Of a DNA stretch of 42,176 nt, positions 30,945-39,108 are shown one piece after another. Each line of letters starts with the position of its first letter. Within the stretch, counting starts at the first letter, position 1. Origin of the DNA: Nocardia lijiangensis NBRC 108240 (GTDB lineage: Bacteria > Actinomycetota > Actinomycetes > Mycobacteriales > Mycobacteriaceae); assembly GCF_001613045.1 (NCBI RefSeq), contig NZ_BDBP01000091.1, positions 1 through 42,176 of the forward strand, in the 5' to 3' direction. The position numbers were made by a program, and so were the translations under genes. Below the pieces are notes generated by a model. It made no database searches. It was not told the origin of the DNA and saw nothing but the letters and a program-made list of their open reading frames with translations.

Positions 30945-33900
30945 GTGGCGGAACGCCTCACCGTGCGCGGAGCGCGGGAGCACAACCTGAAGGGGATCGA
31001 TCTCGATCTGCCCCGCGACAGCCTGATCGTGTTCACCGGACTGTCCGGCTCCGGCAAGTCCAGCCTCGCCTTCGACACCATCTTCGCCGAGGGCCAGCGC
31101 CGGTACGTGGAATCGCTGTCGGCCTACGCCAGGCAGTTCCTCGGGCAGATGGACAAGCCCGACGTCGATTTCATCGAAGGCCTCTCGCCCGCGGTGTCGA
31201 TCGACCAGAAGTCCACCAACCGCAACCCGCGCTCCACCGTGGGCACCATCACCGAGGTCTACGACTACCTGCGTCTGCTCTACGCGCGCGCGGGCACACC
31301 GCACTGCCCCGTCTGCGGCGAGCTGATCGCCAAGCAGACCCCGCAGCAGATCGTCGACCAGGTGCTTGCCATGGAGGAGGGCACCAAGTTCCAGGTGCTC
31401 GCGCCGGTGGTGCGGACCCGCAAGGGCGAGTTCGTCGACCTGTTCGACCAGCTCAACACCCAGGGCTACTCCCGGGTGCGGGTCGACGGCGTGGTGTATC
31501 CGCTGACCGATCCGCCGAAGCTGAAGAAGCAGGAGAAGCACGACGTCGAGGTCGTCGTCGACCGGCTCGCCGTCAAGCCGACCTCCAAGCAGCGCCTGAC
31601 CGATTCGATCGAGACCGCGCTGCGCCTGGCCGACGGCATCGTGGTGCTGGACTTCGTCGATCGCGACGAGCACGCCCACGACCGGGAGCGCCGCTTCTCC
31701 GAGCGCCTGGCCTGCCCCAACGGGCACCCGCTCGACATCGAGGACCTCGAGCCCAGGTCGTTCTCGTTCAACTCGCCGTACGGCGCCTGCCCGGACTGCA
31801 CCGGCCTCGGCATCCGCAAGGAGGTCGACCCGGACCTGGTGGTCCCCGATCCCGAGCTCAGCCTCGCCCAGGGCGCCATCGCGCCGTGGTCGCGCGGGCA
31901 GACCGCGGAGTACTTCACCAGGCTGCTCTCGGGCCTCGCCGAGACCATGGGCTTCTCCATGGACACCCCGTGGCAAGACCTGCCGCTCAAGGCGCGCAAG
32001 GCCGTGCTCGAGGGCAGCGCCGACCAGGTACACGTCTCCTACACCAACCGCTACGGACGCAAGCGCTCCTACTACGCCGACTTCGAGGGCGTGATGCCCT
32101 TCCTGCAGCGGCGCATGGAGAACACCGAGTCCGAGCAGATGAAGGAGCACTACGACGGGTACATGCGCGACATTCCGTGCCCGGTCTGCTCCGGTGCGCG
32201 GCTGCGGCCGGAGATCCTGGCCGTCACCATCTCGGCGGGCGAGGAGAAGAAGTCCATCGCCGACGTCAGCGATCTGTCGATCGGCGACTGCTCGAAGTTC
32301 CTGAACTCGCTGACGCTGGGGGAGCGCGAGGCCGCGATCGCCGGGCAGGTGCTCAAAGAGGTTCAGGCCCGGCTCGGGTTCCTGCTCGACGTCGGGTTGG
32401 AGTACCTGTCGCTGTCCCGTGCGGCCGCGACCCTGTCCGGCGGTGAGGCACAGCGCATCCGGCTGGCCACCCAGATCGGCTCCGGGCTGGTCGGCGTGCT
32501 GTACGTGCTGGACGAGCCGTCCATCGGCCTGCACCAGCGCGACAACCGGCGGCTCATCGAAACCCTCACGCGGCTGAAGAATCTCGGCAACACGCTGATC
32601 GTCGTCGAGCACGACGAGGACACCATCCGTGCCTCGGACTGGGTGGTCGACATCGGCCCGCTGGCGGGCGAGCACGGCGGCCGGGTGGTGCACAGCGGCC
32701 CGTACCAGGAGCTGCTCACCGATCCCGATTCGCTGACCGGCGCGTACCTGTCGGGTCGTGAGCGGATCGAGGTGCCGATGGTGCGCCGCCCGGTGGACAA
32801 GAAGCGCAAGCTCACCGTCGTCGGCGCGACCGAGCACAACCTCAAGGGCATCGATGTCGCCTTCCCGCTCGGCGTGCTCACCTCGGTGACCGGCGTCTCG
32901 GGTTCGGGCAAGTCGACGCTGGTCAACGACATCCTGGCCACCGTGCTGGCGAACAAGCTCAACGGCGCCCGCCAGGTGCCGGGCAGGCACACCAGGGTCA
33001 ACGGCCTCGACCACCTGGACAAGCTGGTGCAGGTCGACCAGTCCCCGATCGGGCGGACCCCGCGTTCCAACCCGGCCACCTACACCGGCGTGTTCGACAA
33101 GATCAGGACGCTGTTCGCGGCGACCACCGAGGCGAAGGTGCGCGGCTACCAGCCCGGCCGGTTCTCGTTCAACGTCAAGGGCGGTCGCTGCGAGGCGTGC
33201 TCCGGCGACGGCACGCTGAAGATCGAGATGAACTTCCTGCCCGATGTGTACGTGCCGTGCGAGGTCTGCCATGGCGCGCGCTACAACCGGGAAACCCTCG
33301 AGGTGCACTACAAGGGCAAGACCATCGCCGAGGTGCTCGACATGTCCATCGAGGAGGCCGCGGAGTTCTTCGAGCCGGTCACCTCGATCCACCGCTACCT
33401 CAAGACCCTGGTCGACGTCGGCCTCGGCTACGTGCGCCTCGGCCAGAGCGCGCCGACGCTGTCCGGCGGCGAGGCCCAGCGCGTGAAGCTGGCGGCGGAA
33501 TTGCAGAAGCGCTCCACCGGCCGCACCGTCTACATCCTGGACGAGCCGACCACCGGCCTGCACTTCGAGGACATCCGCAAGCTGCTCGGTGTCATCAACG
33601 GTCTGGTCGACAAGGGCAACACCGTCATCGTCATCGAGCACAACCTGGACGTCATCAAGACCTCCGACTGGGTCGTCGACATGGGTCCCGAGGGCGGCTC
33701 CGGCGGCGGCACCATCGTGGCCGAGGGCGCACCGGAAGACGTTGCGGCCGTGTCGAACAGCTACACGGGCCAGTTCCTCGCGGAGGTGCTCGCCCAGCCT
33801 GCCGCCTCGGCTCCGGCGAAGCGGGCCCCTGCGAAGAAGGCCGCGGCCAAGAAGGCGTCGGCCAAGCCGGCGCCGTCGGAGCCTGCGGCTCAGAAGGCGA

Positions 33901-34004
33901 CCAAGGCGGCGAAGGCTCCGGCCGAGAAGCCCGCGGCGAAGAAGGCGCCGTCGGAGACGGCCGCGGCCAAGCGTCTCGCCAGGAAGGCCGCCGCGCTGCG
34001 CTGA
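30945..34004 (+). CDS. uvrA: excinuclease ABC subunit A with Lys/Ala-rich C-terminal tail
   Basis: A 1019-aa UvrA, the damage-recognition ATPase of nucleotide excision repair. It has two ABC modules: Walker A GLSGSGKSSLAFDTIF near residue 30 and GVSGSGKSTLVNDIL near 650, and signature LSGGEAQRI and LSGGEAQRVK. Zinc-binding motifs include CPVCGE, CEACSGDGT and CEVCHGAR. GTG 30945 gives MAERLTVRGAREHNLKG; AAGGG lies 9 nt upstream. M. tuberculosis UvrA, as I recall, is about 972 aa. Here residues from about 950 to 1019 form an extra tail of AKK, APAKKA and similar repeats, like a histone-H1 or HupB tail. A PafBC-type promoter precedes it. Confidence 0.97.
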   Translation: MAERLTVRGAREHNLKGIDLDLPRDSLIVFTGLSGSGKSSLAFDTIFAEGQRRYVESLSAYARQFLGQMDKPDVDFIEGLSPAVSIDQKSTNRNPRSTVGTITEVYDYLRLLYARAGTPHCPVCGELIAKQTPQQIVDQVLAMEEGTKFQVLAPVVRTRKGEFVDLFDQLNTQGYSRVRVDGVVYPLTDPPKLKKQEKHDVEVVVDRLAVKPTSKQRLTDSIETALRLADGIVVLDFVDRDEHAHDRERRFSERLACPNGHPLDIEDLEPRSFSFNSPYGACPDCTGLGIRKEVDPDLVVPDPELSLAQGAIAPWSRGQTAEYFTRLLSGLAETMGFSMDTPWQDLPLKARKAVLEGSADQVHVSYTNRYGRKRSYYADFEGVMPFLQRRMENTESEQMKEHYDGYMRDIPCPVCSGARLRPEILAVTISAGEEKKSIADVSDLSIGDCSKFLNSLTLGEREAAIAGQVLKEVQARLGFLLDVGLEYLSLSRAAATLSGGEAQRIRLATQIGSGLVGVLYVLDEPSIGLHQRDNRRLIETLTRLKNLGNTLIVVEHDEDTIRASDWVVDIGPLAGEHGGRVVHSGPYQELLTDPDSLTGAYLSGRERIEVPMVRRPVDKKRKLTVVGATEHNLKGIDVAFPLGVLTSVTGVSGSGKSTLVNDILATVLANKLNGARQVPGRHTRVNGLDHLDKLVQVDQSPIGRTPRSNPATYTGVFDKIRTLFAATTEAKVRGYQPGRFSFNVKGGRCEACSGDGTLKIEMNFLPDVYVPCEVCHGARYNRETLEVHYKGKTIAEVLDMSIEEAAEFFEPVTSIHRYLKTLVDVGLGYVRLGQSAPTLSGGEAQRVKLAAELQKRSTGRTVYILDEPTTGLHFEDIRKLLGVINGLVDKGNTVIVIEHNLDVIKTSDWVVDMGPEGGSGGGTIVAEGAPEDVAAVSNSYTGQFLAEVLAQPAASAPAKRAPAKKAAAKKASAKPAPSEPAAQKATKAAKAPAEKPAAKKAPSETAAAKRLARKAAALR

Positions 34005-34027
34005 GCTGCGCCGACCCAGTGATCGAT

Positions 34028-34060
34028 CGAGTGGCCGCGTCCCCAGGGCGCGGCCACTCG
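34028..34060 (+). terminator. uvrA terminator hairpin
   Basis: A perfect 12-bp stem, CGAGTGGCCGCG with CGCGGCCACTCG, and a 9-nt loop, 23 nt after the stop, followed by TCGTTTCGG. Confidence 0.85.
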
Positions 34061-34136
34061 TCGTTTCGGTGGGCGCGGGGGAGTGCCCCACGCATTGGGG
34101 TCCCGGAAACGGGGACAAAAGTGAAACACGCGTGTG

Positions 34137-34184
34137 TAAGATCGGCTCACCGTGTCCGGACGCGTCCCGGACAGTAGCGGTGAG
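34137..34184 (+). promoter_or_regulatory. candidate -10 and 5'-UTR hairpin of the microprotein operon
   Basis: TAAGAT (34137-34142) is a candidate -10. Immediately after it, 34146-34184 can fold into a 14-bp hairpin: CTCACCG with CGGTGAG and TGTCCGG with CCGGACA, a 7-nt loop and a 4-nt bulge. The hairpin would sit at the 5' end of a leader of about 95 nt. No convincing -35 is seen. Confidence 0.5.
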
Positions 34185-34243
34185 TGCACCGGACGGTGGC
34201 GCACATGCGCCCGAAACCCGGTGGGAGAGAAAGGAACACACCC

Positions 34244-34333
34244 ATGGAGGGCGTGGACATCGCGGCGCTGGTCGCGCAGATCCTCACGTTTCTGAGCGGT
34301 GGATCGTCCATCAACTACAACCCGGGCGCCTGA
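34244..34333 (+). CDS. microprotein A (29 aa), unknown
   Basis: A 29-aa frame starting ATG 34244, with AAGGA 8 nt upstream, ending TGA. It has an acidic start (MEGVD), a hydrophobic helix-like core (IAALVAQILTFL) and a C-terminal GGSSINYNPGA. It has no signal peptide or cysteine. An in-frame ATG at 34205 would give 42 aa but lacks a ribosome-binding site. The next gene repeats its plan: same length class, MD/ME start, central hydrophobic segment, GSS-I and a PG ending, and similar ribosome-binding context. Tandem tiny, leaderless, amphipathic proteins recall the corynebacterial PorA/PorH porin peptides, but no sequence match is claimed. Confidence 0.6.
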   Translation: MEGVDIAALVAQILTFLSGGSSINYNPGA

Positions 34334-34360
34334 GCGGGCCCGACAGCGAAAGGAAACCCC

Positions 34361-34456
34361 ATGGACAGCGGAAGCGCCGGGCTGACCAGCCTCTTCCAGG
34401 CCATTGCCACCATGATCGCCACCGGCTCGTCGATCTCGGTCACCCCCGGGCAGTGA
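34361..34456 (+). CDS. microprotein B (31 aa), paralogue-like partner of A
   Basis: A 31-aa frame, ATG 34361, with AAAGGA 6 nt upstream, ending TGA. The plan is the same as microprotein A: short acidic start (MDSGSAG), hydrophobic core (LTSLFQAIATMIA), then TGSSISVTPGQ. It lies 27 nt after A with almost the same ribosome-binding context (AAAGGAA..CCCATGGA), suggesting duplication and cotranslation in fixed ratio. A terminator-like hairpin follows within 8 nt. The function is unknown; a membrane-active or envelope peptide pair is the leading idea. Confidence 0.6.
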   Translation: MDSGSAGLTSLFQAIATMIATGSSISVTPGQ

Positions 34457-34463
34457 TCGCGCC

Positions 34464-34492
34464 GGGCGGGGCCGGTCGCAGTAGGCCCGCCC
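34464..34492 (+). terminator. hairpin closing the microprotein unit
   Basis: GGGCGGG pairs with CCCGCCC across 15 nt, 7 nt after the stop of microprotein B and before the convergent hydrolase gene. Confidence 0.5.
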
Positions 34493-34511
34493 CGTCTCGG
34501 CCCCGCCGCGC

Positions 34512-35219
34512 TCAGCCCGCCGCGGCGGTCGCGATGATTCCCGCCAGCTCCGCGGGTTTCGACCACATCGGCCAGTGGCCGGTCGGCAGGTCGATCAGCG
34601 TCGCGTCGAAGCGGGCGATCTCGCTGAACACCGGCGCCTCGCCGCTCATGCTCAGCTGCCGCACCAGCTCCGCGGTGATGCTGGTGCACACCACCGTGGT
34701 CGGCACCGCGAGGCGCGCGGGCGAATCACTCAGCCGCAGCGGCGCACCCGCGACGCTCGCGGGCTCCGACACCGCGCGCTCCCGGAACCGGGCCAGCTGC
34801 GCCGGATCCAGCCCGACAAGGCTGTCGCCCTCTTCCGCCAGCTGCTCCCAGCTCGGCAGCGGGTACTCGCGCGCCGCACCGAGCGAATCGTTGAGCACGA
34901 ATCCGTCCGGCACCGGAGCGCAGTCGACGTACACCGCGTGCCGGAAGCGCTCCGGCGCGACGTCGGTGGCCAGGTAGCCTGGCGCGGCGGCGCCCGAATG
35001 GGCCACCAGCACAGCGGATTCCGCGGGGTCGATGGCCGCGAGGATCGCACCCGCCTGCTCTTCGATGGTGGCCGCGAGGCGTTCCTCGTCGTCGGGGTCC
35101 AGCCCGGGCAGCGTCAGCGCCCGCACCTCGAAGCCGTGTCCGCGCAGCTCGTCGGCCACCTCGTCCCACGCCCACGCGCCGAGCCAGAATCCGGGAACAA
35201 GCAAGATCGGTGTCGCCAT
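34512..35219 (-). CDS. alpha/beta hydrolase
   Basis: A 235-aa alpha/beta-fold hydrolase. The oxyanion-loop segment is ILLVPGFWLGAWAWDEV. The nucleophile elbow is AVLVAHSGAAAPGY (HSG, so Ser is the nucleophile), and a late His lies in LPTGHWPMWSKPAELAG near residue 220. The substrate is unknown; similar proteins are esterases or act in secondary metabolism. ATG 35219 (MATPILLVPG) is preferred over an ATG four codons earlier, although no strong Shine-Dalgarno marks either. It converges with the microprotein unit. Confidence 0.85.
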   Translation of the reverse strand: MATPILLVPGFWLGAWAWDEVADELRGHGFEVRALTLPGLDPDDEERLAATIEEQAGAILAAIDPAESAVLVAHSGAAAPGYLATDVAPERFRHAVYVDCAPVPDGFVLNDSLGAAREYPLPSWEQLAEEGDSLVGLDPAQLARFRERAVSEPASVAGAPLRLSDSPARLAVPTTVVCTSITAELVRQLSMSGEAPVFSEIARFDATLIDLPTGHWPMWSKPAELAGIIATAAAG

Positions 35220-35354
35220 GCTTGCCAGCATGCCGCATCGAGCGCCCGCCGCGGCCGATTCACGTATGCGAGAGCGTGATCGGCCGCTCGGCATGTCAGG
35301 TCAGGTGAGCGAATGATCGGTGAACGCCGCGCCGCACCGGGTGGCGGACCCGGC

Positions 35355-35696
35355 TCAGTAGACGGGTCCGGTGTACTTCTCGCCCGGCCCCTTGCCCGGC
35401 TCGTCCGGGTGGGCGGAGGCCTCGCGGAACGCTCGCTGCAGGGACTGCAGACCCTCGCGGATCGGCCCGGCGTGCGGCCCCAGGTATTCGACCGAGGCCG
35501 TGACCAGTCCCGCCAGCGCGGTGATGACGCGGCGGGCCTCGTCCAGATCGCGGCTCGGGCTGAGGTCCGGGTCCGAGTCGCCGAGTCCGAGCTTTTCCGC
35601 GGCCGAACTCATCAGCATCACGGCGGCACGGCTGATCACCTCGATGGCGGGGATGTCGGCCAGGTCACGCACAGTGGAGTCGAGCTCGTCAGTCAT
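35355..35696 (-). CDS. DUF1844 domain protein
   Basis: A 113-aa protein with the DUF1844 core (ADIPAIEVISRAAVMLMSSAAEKLGL, then DLDEARRVITALAGLVTASVEYLGP). It ends in a Gly/Pro-rich tail (PGKGPGEKYTGPVY). The function is unknown; the gene is recalled beside infC in several actinobacteria. ATG 35696 (MTDELDS). It diverges from the infC operon across 460 bp that contains the infC leader. Confidence 0.85.
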   Translation of the reverse strand: MTDELDSTVRDLADIPAIEVISRAAVMLMSSAAEKLGLGDSDPDLSPSRDLDEARRVITALAGLVTASVEYLGPHAGPIREGLQSLQRAFREASAHPDEPGKGPGEKYTGPVY

Positions 35697-35872
35697 GCCC
35701 ATCAGGCTAGCGAGGCCGCCCGGAGCGGTCGGAGCTGGCCGATCTCCGCGGCGTTCTTCCTCGGCTGCACCGGGGAGAGCGGCACCGTGCGGTATGGCGT
35801 GCAACACGTTCTCGGACCGATTCGGCGATAGCGGACGGCAATGCTAGACTTTCCGCTGACGACCGCCCCGAA

Positions 35873-35911
35873 ATGTGTCGCCGTAGTGCAGCACGACCCG
35901 GGGCTGAATAA
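35873..35911 (+). CDS. possible 12-aa leader peptide
   Basis: ATG 35873 to TAA 35911 encodes MCRRSAARPGAE. It sits early in the infC leader, before the antiterminator arm, but has no Shine-Dalgarno. It is offered only as a candidate whose translation could shift the leader folding. Confidence 0.25.
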   Translation: MCRRSAARPGAE

Positions 35912-35970
35912 GTGGAGCCCGACTCCCACCGTTGCCTGCGAGCAATCGTAAAGGTCAAACGGTCCGGTCG

Positions 35971-35992
35971 CCCGCCCTCGCGGTGGGTTTTT
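35971..35992 (+). terminator. infC leader terminator 1
   Basis: CCCGCC pairs with GGTGGG (one G-U) around CTCGC, followed by TTTTT. U-tract terminators are rare in this GC-rich window, and this one lies inside a leader, so it is probably conditional. Confidence 0.7.
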
Positions 35993-36053
35993 GCGCGGAG
36001 AGTTTTCTCGCGCGCAAGAGTCGATGCCTGGCATCGGTGATCGGTCGACTCGG

Positions 36054-36093
36054 GCCCCGTTGCGGTGAAATACCGCACCGGGGCTTTTGTGTT
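36054..36093 (+). terminator. infC leader terminator 2
   Basis: GCCCCG pairs with CGGGGC and, past one mismatch, TGCGGT pairs with ACCGCA around GAAAT; CTTTTGTGTT follows. It lies 63 nt before the infC start. Confidence 0.75.
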
Positions 36094-36156
36094 GAACAAG
36101 GGGTTGCAGTTATTGCCTGCGGTCGTCAGACGACACCGCTTGACCTAGGAGGCCCC

Positions 36157-36765
<609 letters not shown>

Positions 36766-36838
36766 GCCACGCCCGCAGTTATACGAACAGACACCGGCGG
36801 TCGGTGACGGCCGCCGGGACGACCAGATAGAGGAATCC

Positions 36839-37033
36839 ATGCCGAAGATGAAGAGCCACAGCGGCGCCTCGAAGCGATTCAAGGTGTCCGGTAAAGGCAA
36901 GCTGCTGCGCCAGCAGGCGAACCGTCGCCACCTGTTCGAGCACAAGCCCACCCGCCGGACTCGTCGTCTGGACGGCACGGAGGTCGTCGCGGCTGCCGAC
37001 GTCCGTCGCGTGAAGAAGCTGCTGGGTATCTGA
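36839..37033 (+). CDS. rpmI: 50S ribosomal protein L35
   Basis: A 64-aa L35: MPKMKSHSGASKRFKVSGKG at the start and a very basic middle (LLRQQANRRHLFEHKPTRRTRRLDG). The length equals the family norm. ATG 36839 has AGAGGAA 4 nt upstream. It is the second gene of the infC-rpmI-rplT operon; 73 bp separate it from infC and 99 bp from rplT. The latter gap holds a small CCGGAA/TTCCGG palindrome. Confidence 0.97.
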   Translation: MPKMKSHSGASKRFKVSGKGKLLRQQANRRHLFEHKPTRRTRRLDGTEVVAAADVRRVKKLLGI

Positions 37034-37132
37034 TCCCCCTCGGGCAGCACCGCGACCGGAATTTCCGGACGCCACCCCCGACCAACCTCCCGGGCGCCGC
37101 ACGCGCCCCCTATTCGATCAAGGACTGACCAA

Positions 37133-37513
37133 GTGGCACGCGTCAAGAGGGCCGTCAACGCTCAGAAGAAGCGCCGTTCCATCCTCGAGGCCTCCAAGGG
37201 CTACCGGGGCCAGCGCTCGCGGCTGTACCGCAAGGCCAAGGAACAGCAGCTGCACTCGCTCACCTACGCCTACCGGGACCGCCGGGCGCGCAAGGGCGAC
37301 TTCCGCAAGCTGTGGATCGCCCGCATCAACGCCGCGGCGCGCCTCAACGACATCACCTACAACCGCTTCATCCAGGGCCTGAAGGCCGCGGGTGTCGAGG
37401 TGGACCGCAAGATCCTGGCCGAGCTCGCCGTCTCCGACGCCGAGGCCTTCGCCGGTCTGGTCGCCGTCGCCAAGGCCGCCCTCCCGCAGGACGTCAACGC
37501 GCCGGCCGCCTGA
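37133..37513 (+). CDS. rplT: 50S ribosomal protein L20
   Basis: A 126-aa L20, an early 23S rRNA assembly protein. Landmarks are MARVKRAVNAQKKRRSILEASKGYRGQRSRLYRKAKEQ and WIARINAAARLNDITYNRFIQGLKAAGVEVDRKILAELAV. The start is GTG 37133, with AAGGA 9 nt upstream. In other bacteria L20 represses this operon by binding the leader, so it is a candidate ligand for the leader described here. The methyltransferase gene starts 14 nt after its stop. Confidence 0.97.
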   Translation: MARVKRAVNAQKKRRSILEASKGYRGQRSRLYRKAKEQQLHSLTYAYRDRRARKGDFRKLWIARINAAARLNDITYNRFIQGLKAAGVEVDRKILAELAVSDAEAFAGLVAVAKAALPQDVNAPAA

Positions 37514-37527
37514 TTCGGCCGACCCTG

Positions 37528-38361
37528 TTGACCGAGGGAAACCTTTCGGAACGACCCGCGGACGCGCTCTCCGAGCGCAATCCGCGGGTCGTTTCCGCTG
37601 TCAAGCTGCATCGCGCGCCGCAGCGCCGCAAGGCCGGGCTCTTCCTCGCCGAGGGCGCGAATTCGGTCACCGCGGCTCTGGAGACCGGGCGGGTGCGGGA
37701 GCTGTTCTACTCCGCCGGCGCGGCCACCCGTGAGCACGAGCTGATCGCCGGTGCGGACGCCGCCGGGGTGCGCACCACGCTGGTGAGCGACCGGGCCGCC
37801 CAGCATCTCGGCGAGACCGTCACCGCGCCGGGCCTTGTCGCGGTCTGCGAGCTGATCGACGTGCCGCTGAGCGACATTCTCGGCGCCGGGCCGCGGATGC
37901 TCGCGGTCCCCGTCGAGATCGCCGAGCCCGGCAACGCGGGCACCCTCATCCGGGTCGCCGACGCGGTGGGCGCCGACGGCGTGGTGCTGGCAGGCGACAC
38001 CGTGGACCCGCACAACGGCAAGTGCGTGCGCGCCACCGCGGGCAGCCTCTTCCACGTGCCCGTGGCCCGCCACCACGACGTCGCCGAAACGCTGGATTCC
38101 TTGTCCGCCGCGGGCGTCACGCTGCTGGCCACCACCGCCGCGGGCGAGGTCGGCTTGGACGAGGCCGACGAGCTCTTCCAGCGCCCGATCGCCTGGCTGT
38201 TCGGCAACGAGGCGCACGGCCTCGACCCCGCCGTCGCCGCCCGCGCCGACCACCGCGTCCGCATCCCCATCCACGGCCGCGCCGAAAGCCTCAACCTCGC
38301 CGCCGCCGCGGCCATCTGTCTGTATGCCAGTTCTCGTGTGCGACACGCGGGGGCGTTCTAG
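37528..38361 (+). CDS. tsnR: TrmH/SpoU-family RNA 2'-O-methyltransferase
   Basis: A 277-aa SPOUT methyltransferase. The N-terminal RNA-binding part has RNPRVVSAVKLHRAPQRRKAGLFLAEGANSV. The three SpoU motifs are EPGNAGTLIRVADAVGADGVVL, IAWLFGNEAHGLDP and IPIHGRAESLNLAAAAAI. It methylates rRNA or tRNA ribose; the exact site is unknown. The symbol follows the M. tuberculosis neighbour of rplT and does not prove thiostrepton resistance. TTG 37528 is the only plausible in-frame start after rplT; no good Shine-Dalgarno precedes it, so coupling to rplT is likely. Confidence 0.9.
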   Translation: MTEGNLSERPADALSERNPRVVSAVKLHRAPQRRKAGLFLAEGANSVTAALETGRVRELFYSAGAATREHELIAGADAAGVRTTLVSDRAAQHLGETVTAPGLVAVCELIDVPLSDILGAGPRMLAVPVEIAEPGNAGTLIRVADAVGADGVVLAGDTVDPHNGKCVRATAGSLFHVPVARHHDVAETLDSLSAAGVTLLATTAAGEVGLDEADELFQRPIAWLFGNEAHGLDPAVAARADHRVRIPIHGRAESLNLAAAAAICLYASSRVRHAGAF

Positions 38362-38370
38362 GGTTCGATC

Positions 38371-38898
38371 ATGAGCGCCGGGGACGAACTGCTGCGCCGG
38401 ATCGAGGGCGATCCCGAACTGGCCGGGCTGCTTGCCTGGCCGGGGGATTTCGACATCACCCGACGGGAGCCCGTCGAGGACCTGCGGCTGCCGAACGGCA
38501 CGCCGCTCACGCCGATCGCGGGTGACAGAGCGGGCGGCACGTTCTTCCTGTGCGGGGCGGCCGGGACCGAGCGGCCGGTGTTGTACGCCGATTCCGACGG
38601 CGGTGCGGTCCTGCTGGCCGCCGATCTGGTCGAGGCCGTCACTCTGATCGCGACCTACCCGTACTGGCGCGATCTCGGCACCGGCCGTCCCGTCGCCGAG
38701 CTGGAGGAGGAGTTCGCCGTCGACCGGCCGGAATTCCTCGAGGTGCGCGCCGAGCTGCTCGACCGGCTCGGCATCGCCGCGCCCGGCGTGGGCGAGGCGG
38801 TGGCGAAGATGCGGGCCAGCGCCGCGCGGACGGTCCCGGATTTCCTGCCGGTCGCGCCCGACCTGGAGGGCGAGGCGGTGTACGTACCGCTCTGGTGA
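38371..38898 (+). CDS. hypothetical protein (175 aa)
   Basis: A 175-aa acidic soluble protein that I do not assign to a named family. It has a compact N-terminal region (GDELLRRIEGDPELAGLLAWPGDFD) and a beta-rich centre (GGTFFLCGAAGTERPVLYADSDGGAVLL, then LVEAVTLIATYPYWRDLG). It ends in helices and DLEGEAVYVPLW. The central block resembles SMI1/KNR4-like actinobacterial proteins from memory, but this is weak. ATG 38371 lies 9 nt after tsnR, so it is probably in the same transcript. A small hairpin (38923-38944) follows. Confidence 0.75.
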   Translation: MSAGDELLRRIEGDPELAGLLAWPGDFDITRREPVEDLRLPNGTPLTPIAGDRAGGTFFLCGAAGTERPVLYADSDGGAVLLAADLVEAVTLIATYPYWRDLGTGRPVAELEEEFAVDRPEFLEVRAELLDRLGIAAPGVGEAVAKMRASAARTVPDFLPVAPDLEGEAVYVPLW

Positions 38899-39030
38899 TC
38901 GCCCGAGCGAGGGGGGATACCTGCACGGATGCCTGTTTCCGTGCGCCGAGCGGCGGCCCGCGCGCGTCGCGGACACGGCCGTGCGGCCCGCCGGCGGGTA
39001 ATCCGCGTGAATCTGCCGTGGCCGATCCAA

Positions 39031-39036
39031 TAGGAT
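39031..39036 (+). promoter_or_regulatory. candidate -10 of pheST
   Basis: TAGGAT, with TGAATC 17 nt upstream (39008-39013) as a weak -35. It lies in the 210-bp gap before pheS. The leader shows no T-box and no run of Phe codons. Confidence 0.35.
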
Positions 39037-39108
39037 TCCACCAGCAGCAATGTGGGTAGGCAATAAGCCGGACTCGCGAACCGATCCCCAGGGGAGAGAC
39101 GAACCATC

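Larger units (their letters stand above)
35845..36156 (+). promoter_or_regulatory. infC operon promoter and structured leader (attenuator candidate)
   Basis: An extended -10 TGCTAGACT has its hexamer at 35845-35850, so the leader is about 300 nt. It holds two U-tract terminators (listed separately). CCCACCG (35925-35931) can pair with CGGTGGG (35981-35987), which would break terminator 1. GAGTCGA (36018-36024) pairs with TCGACTC (36045-36051) just before terminator 2. This is the architecture of an attenuator for an IF3-L35-L20 operon; Bacillus uses an L20 leader, but the sequence here is not recognisably that RNA. Confidence 0.65.

Noticed and set aside
30702..34241. A 1179-codon frame antisense to uvrA
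   Set aside because: Shadow of the uvrA reading frame with no start signal or recognisable domain.
38923..38944. Attenuator or T-box before pheS
   Set aside because: Only a 6-bp hairpin without a U-tract is present; no T-box motif or Phe-codon leader peptide was found between 38899 and 39108.
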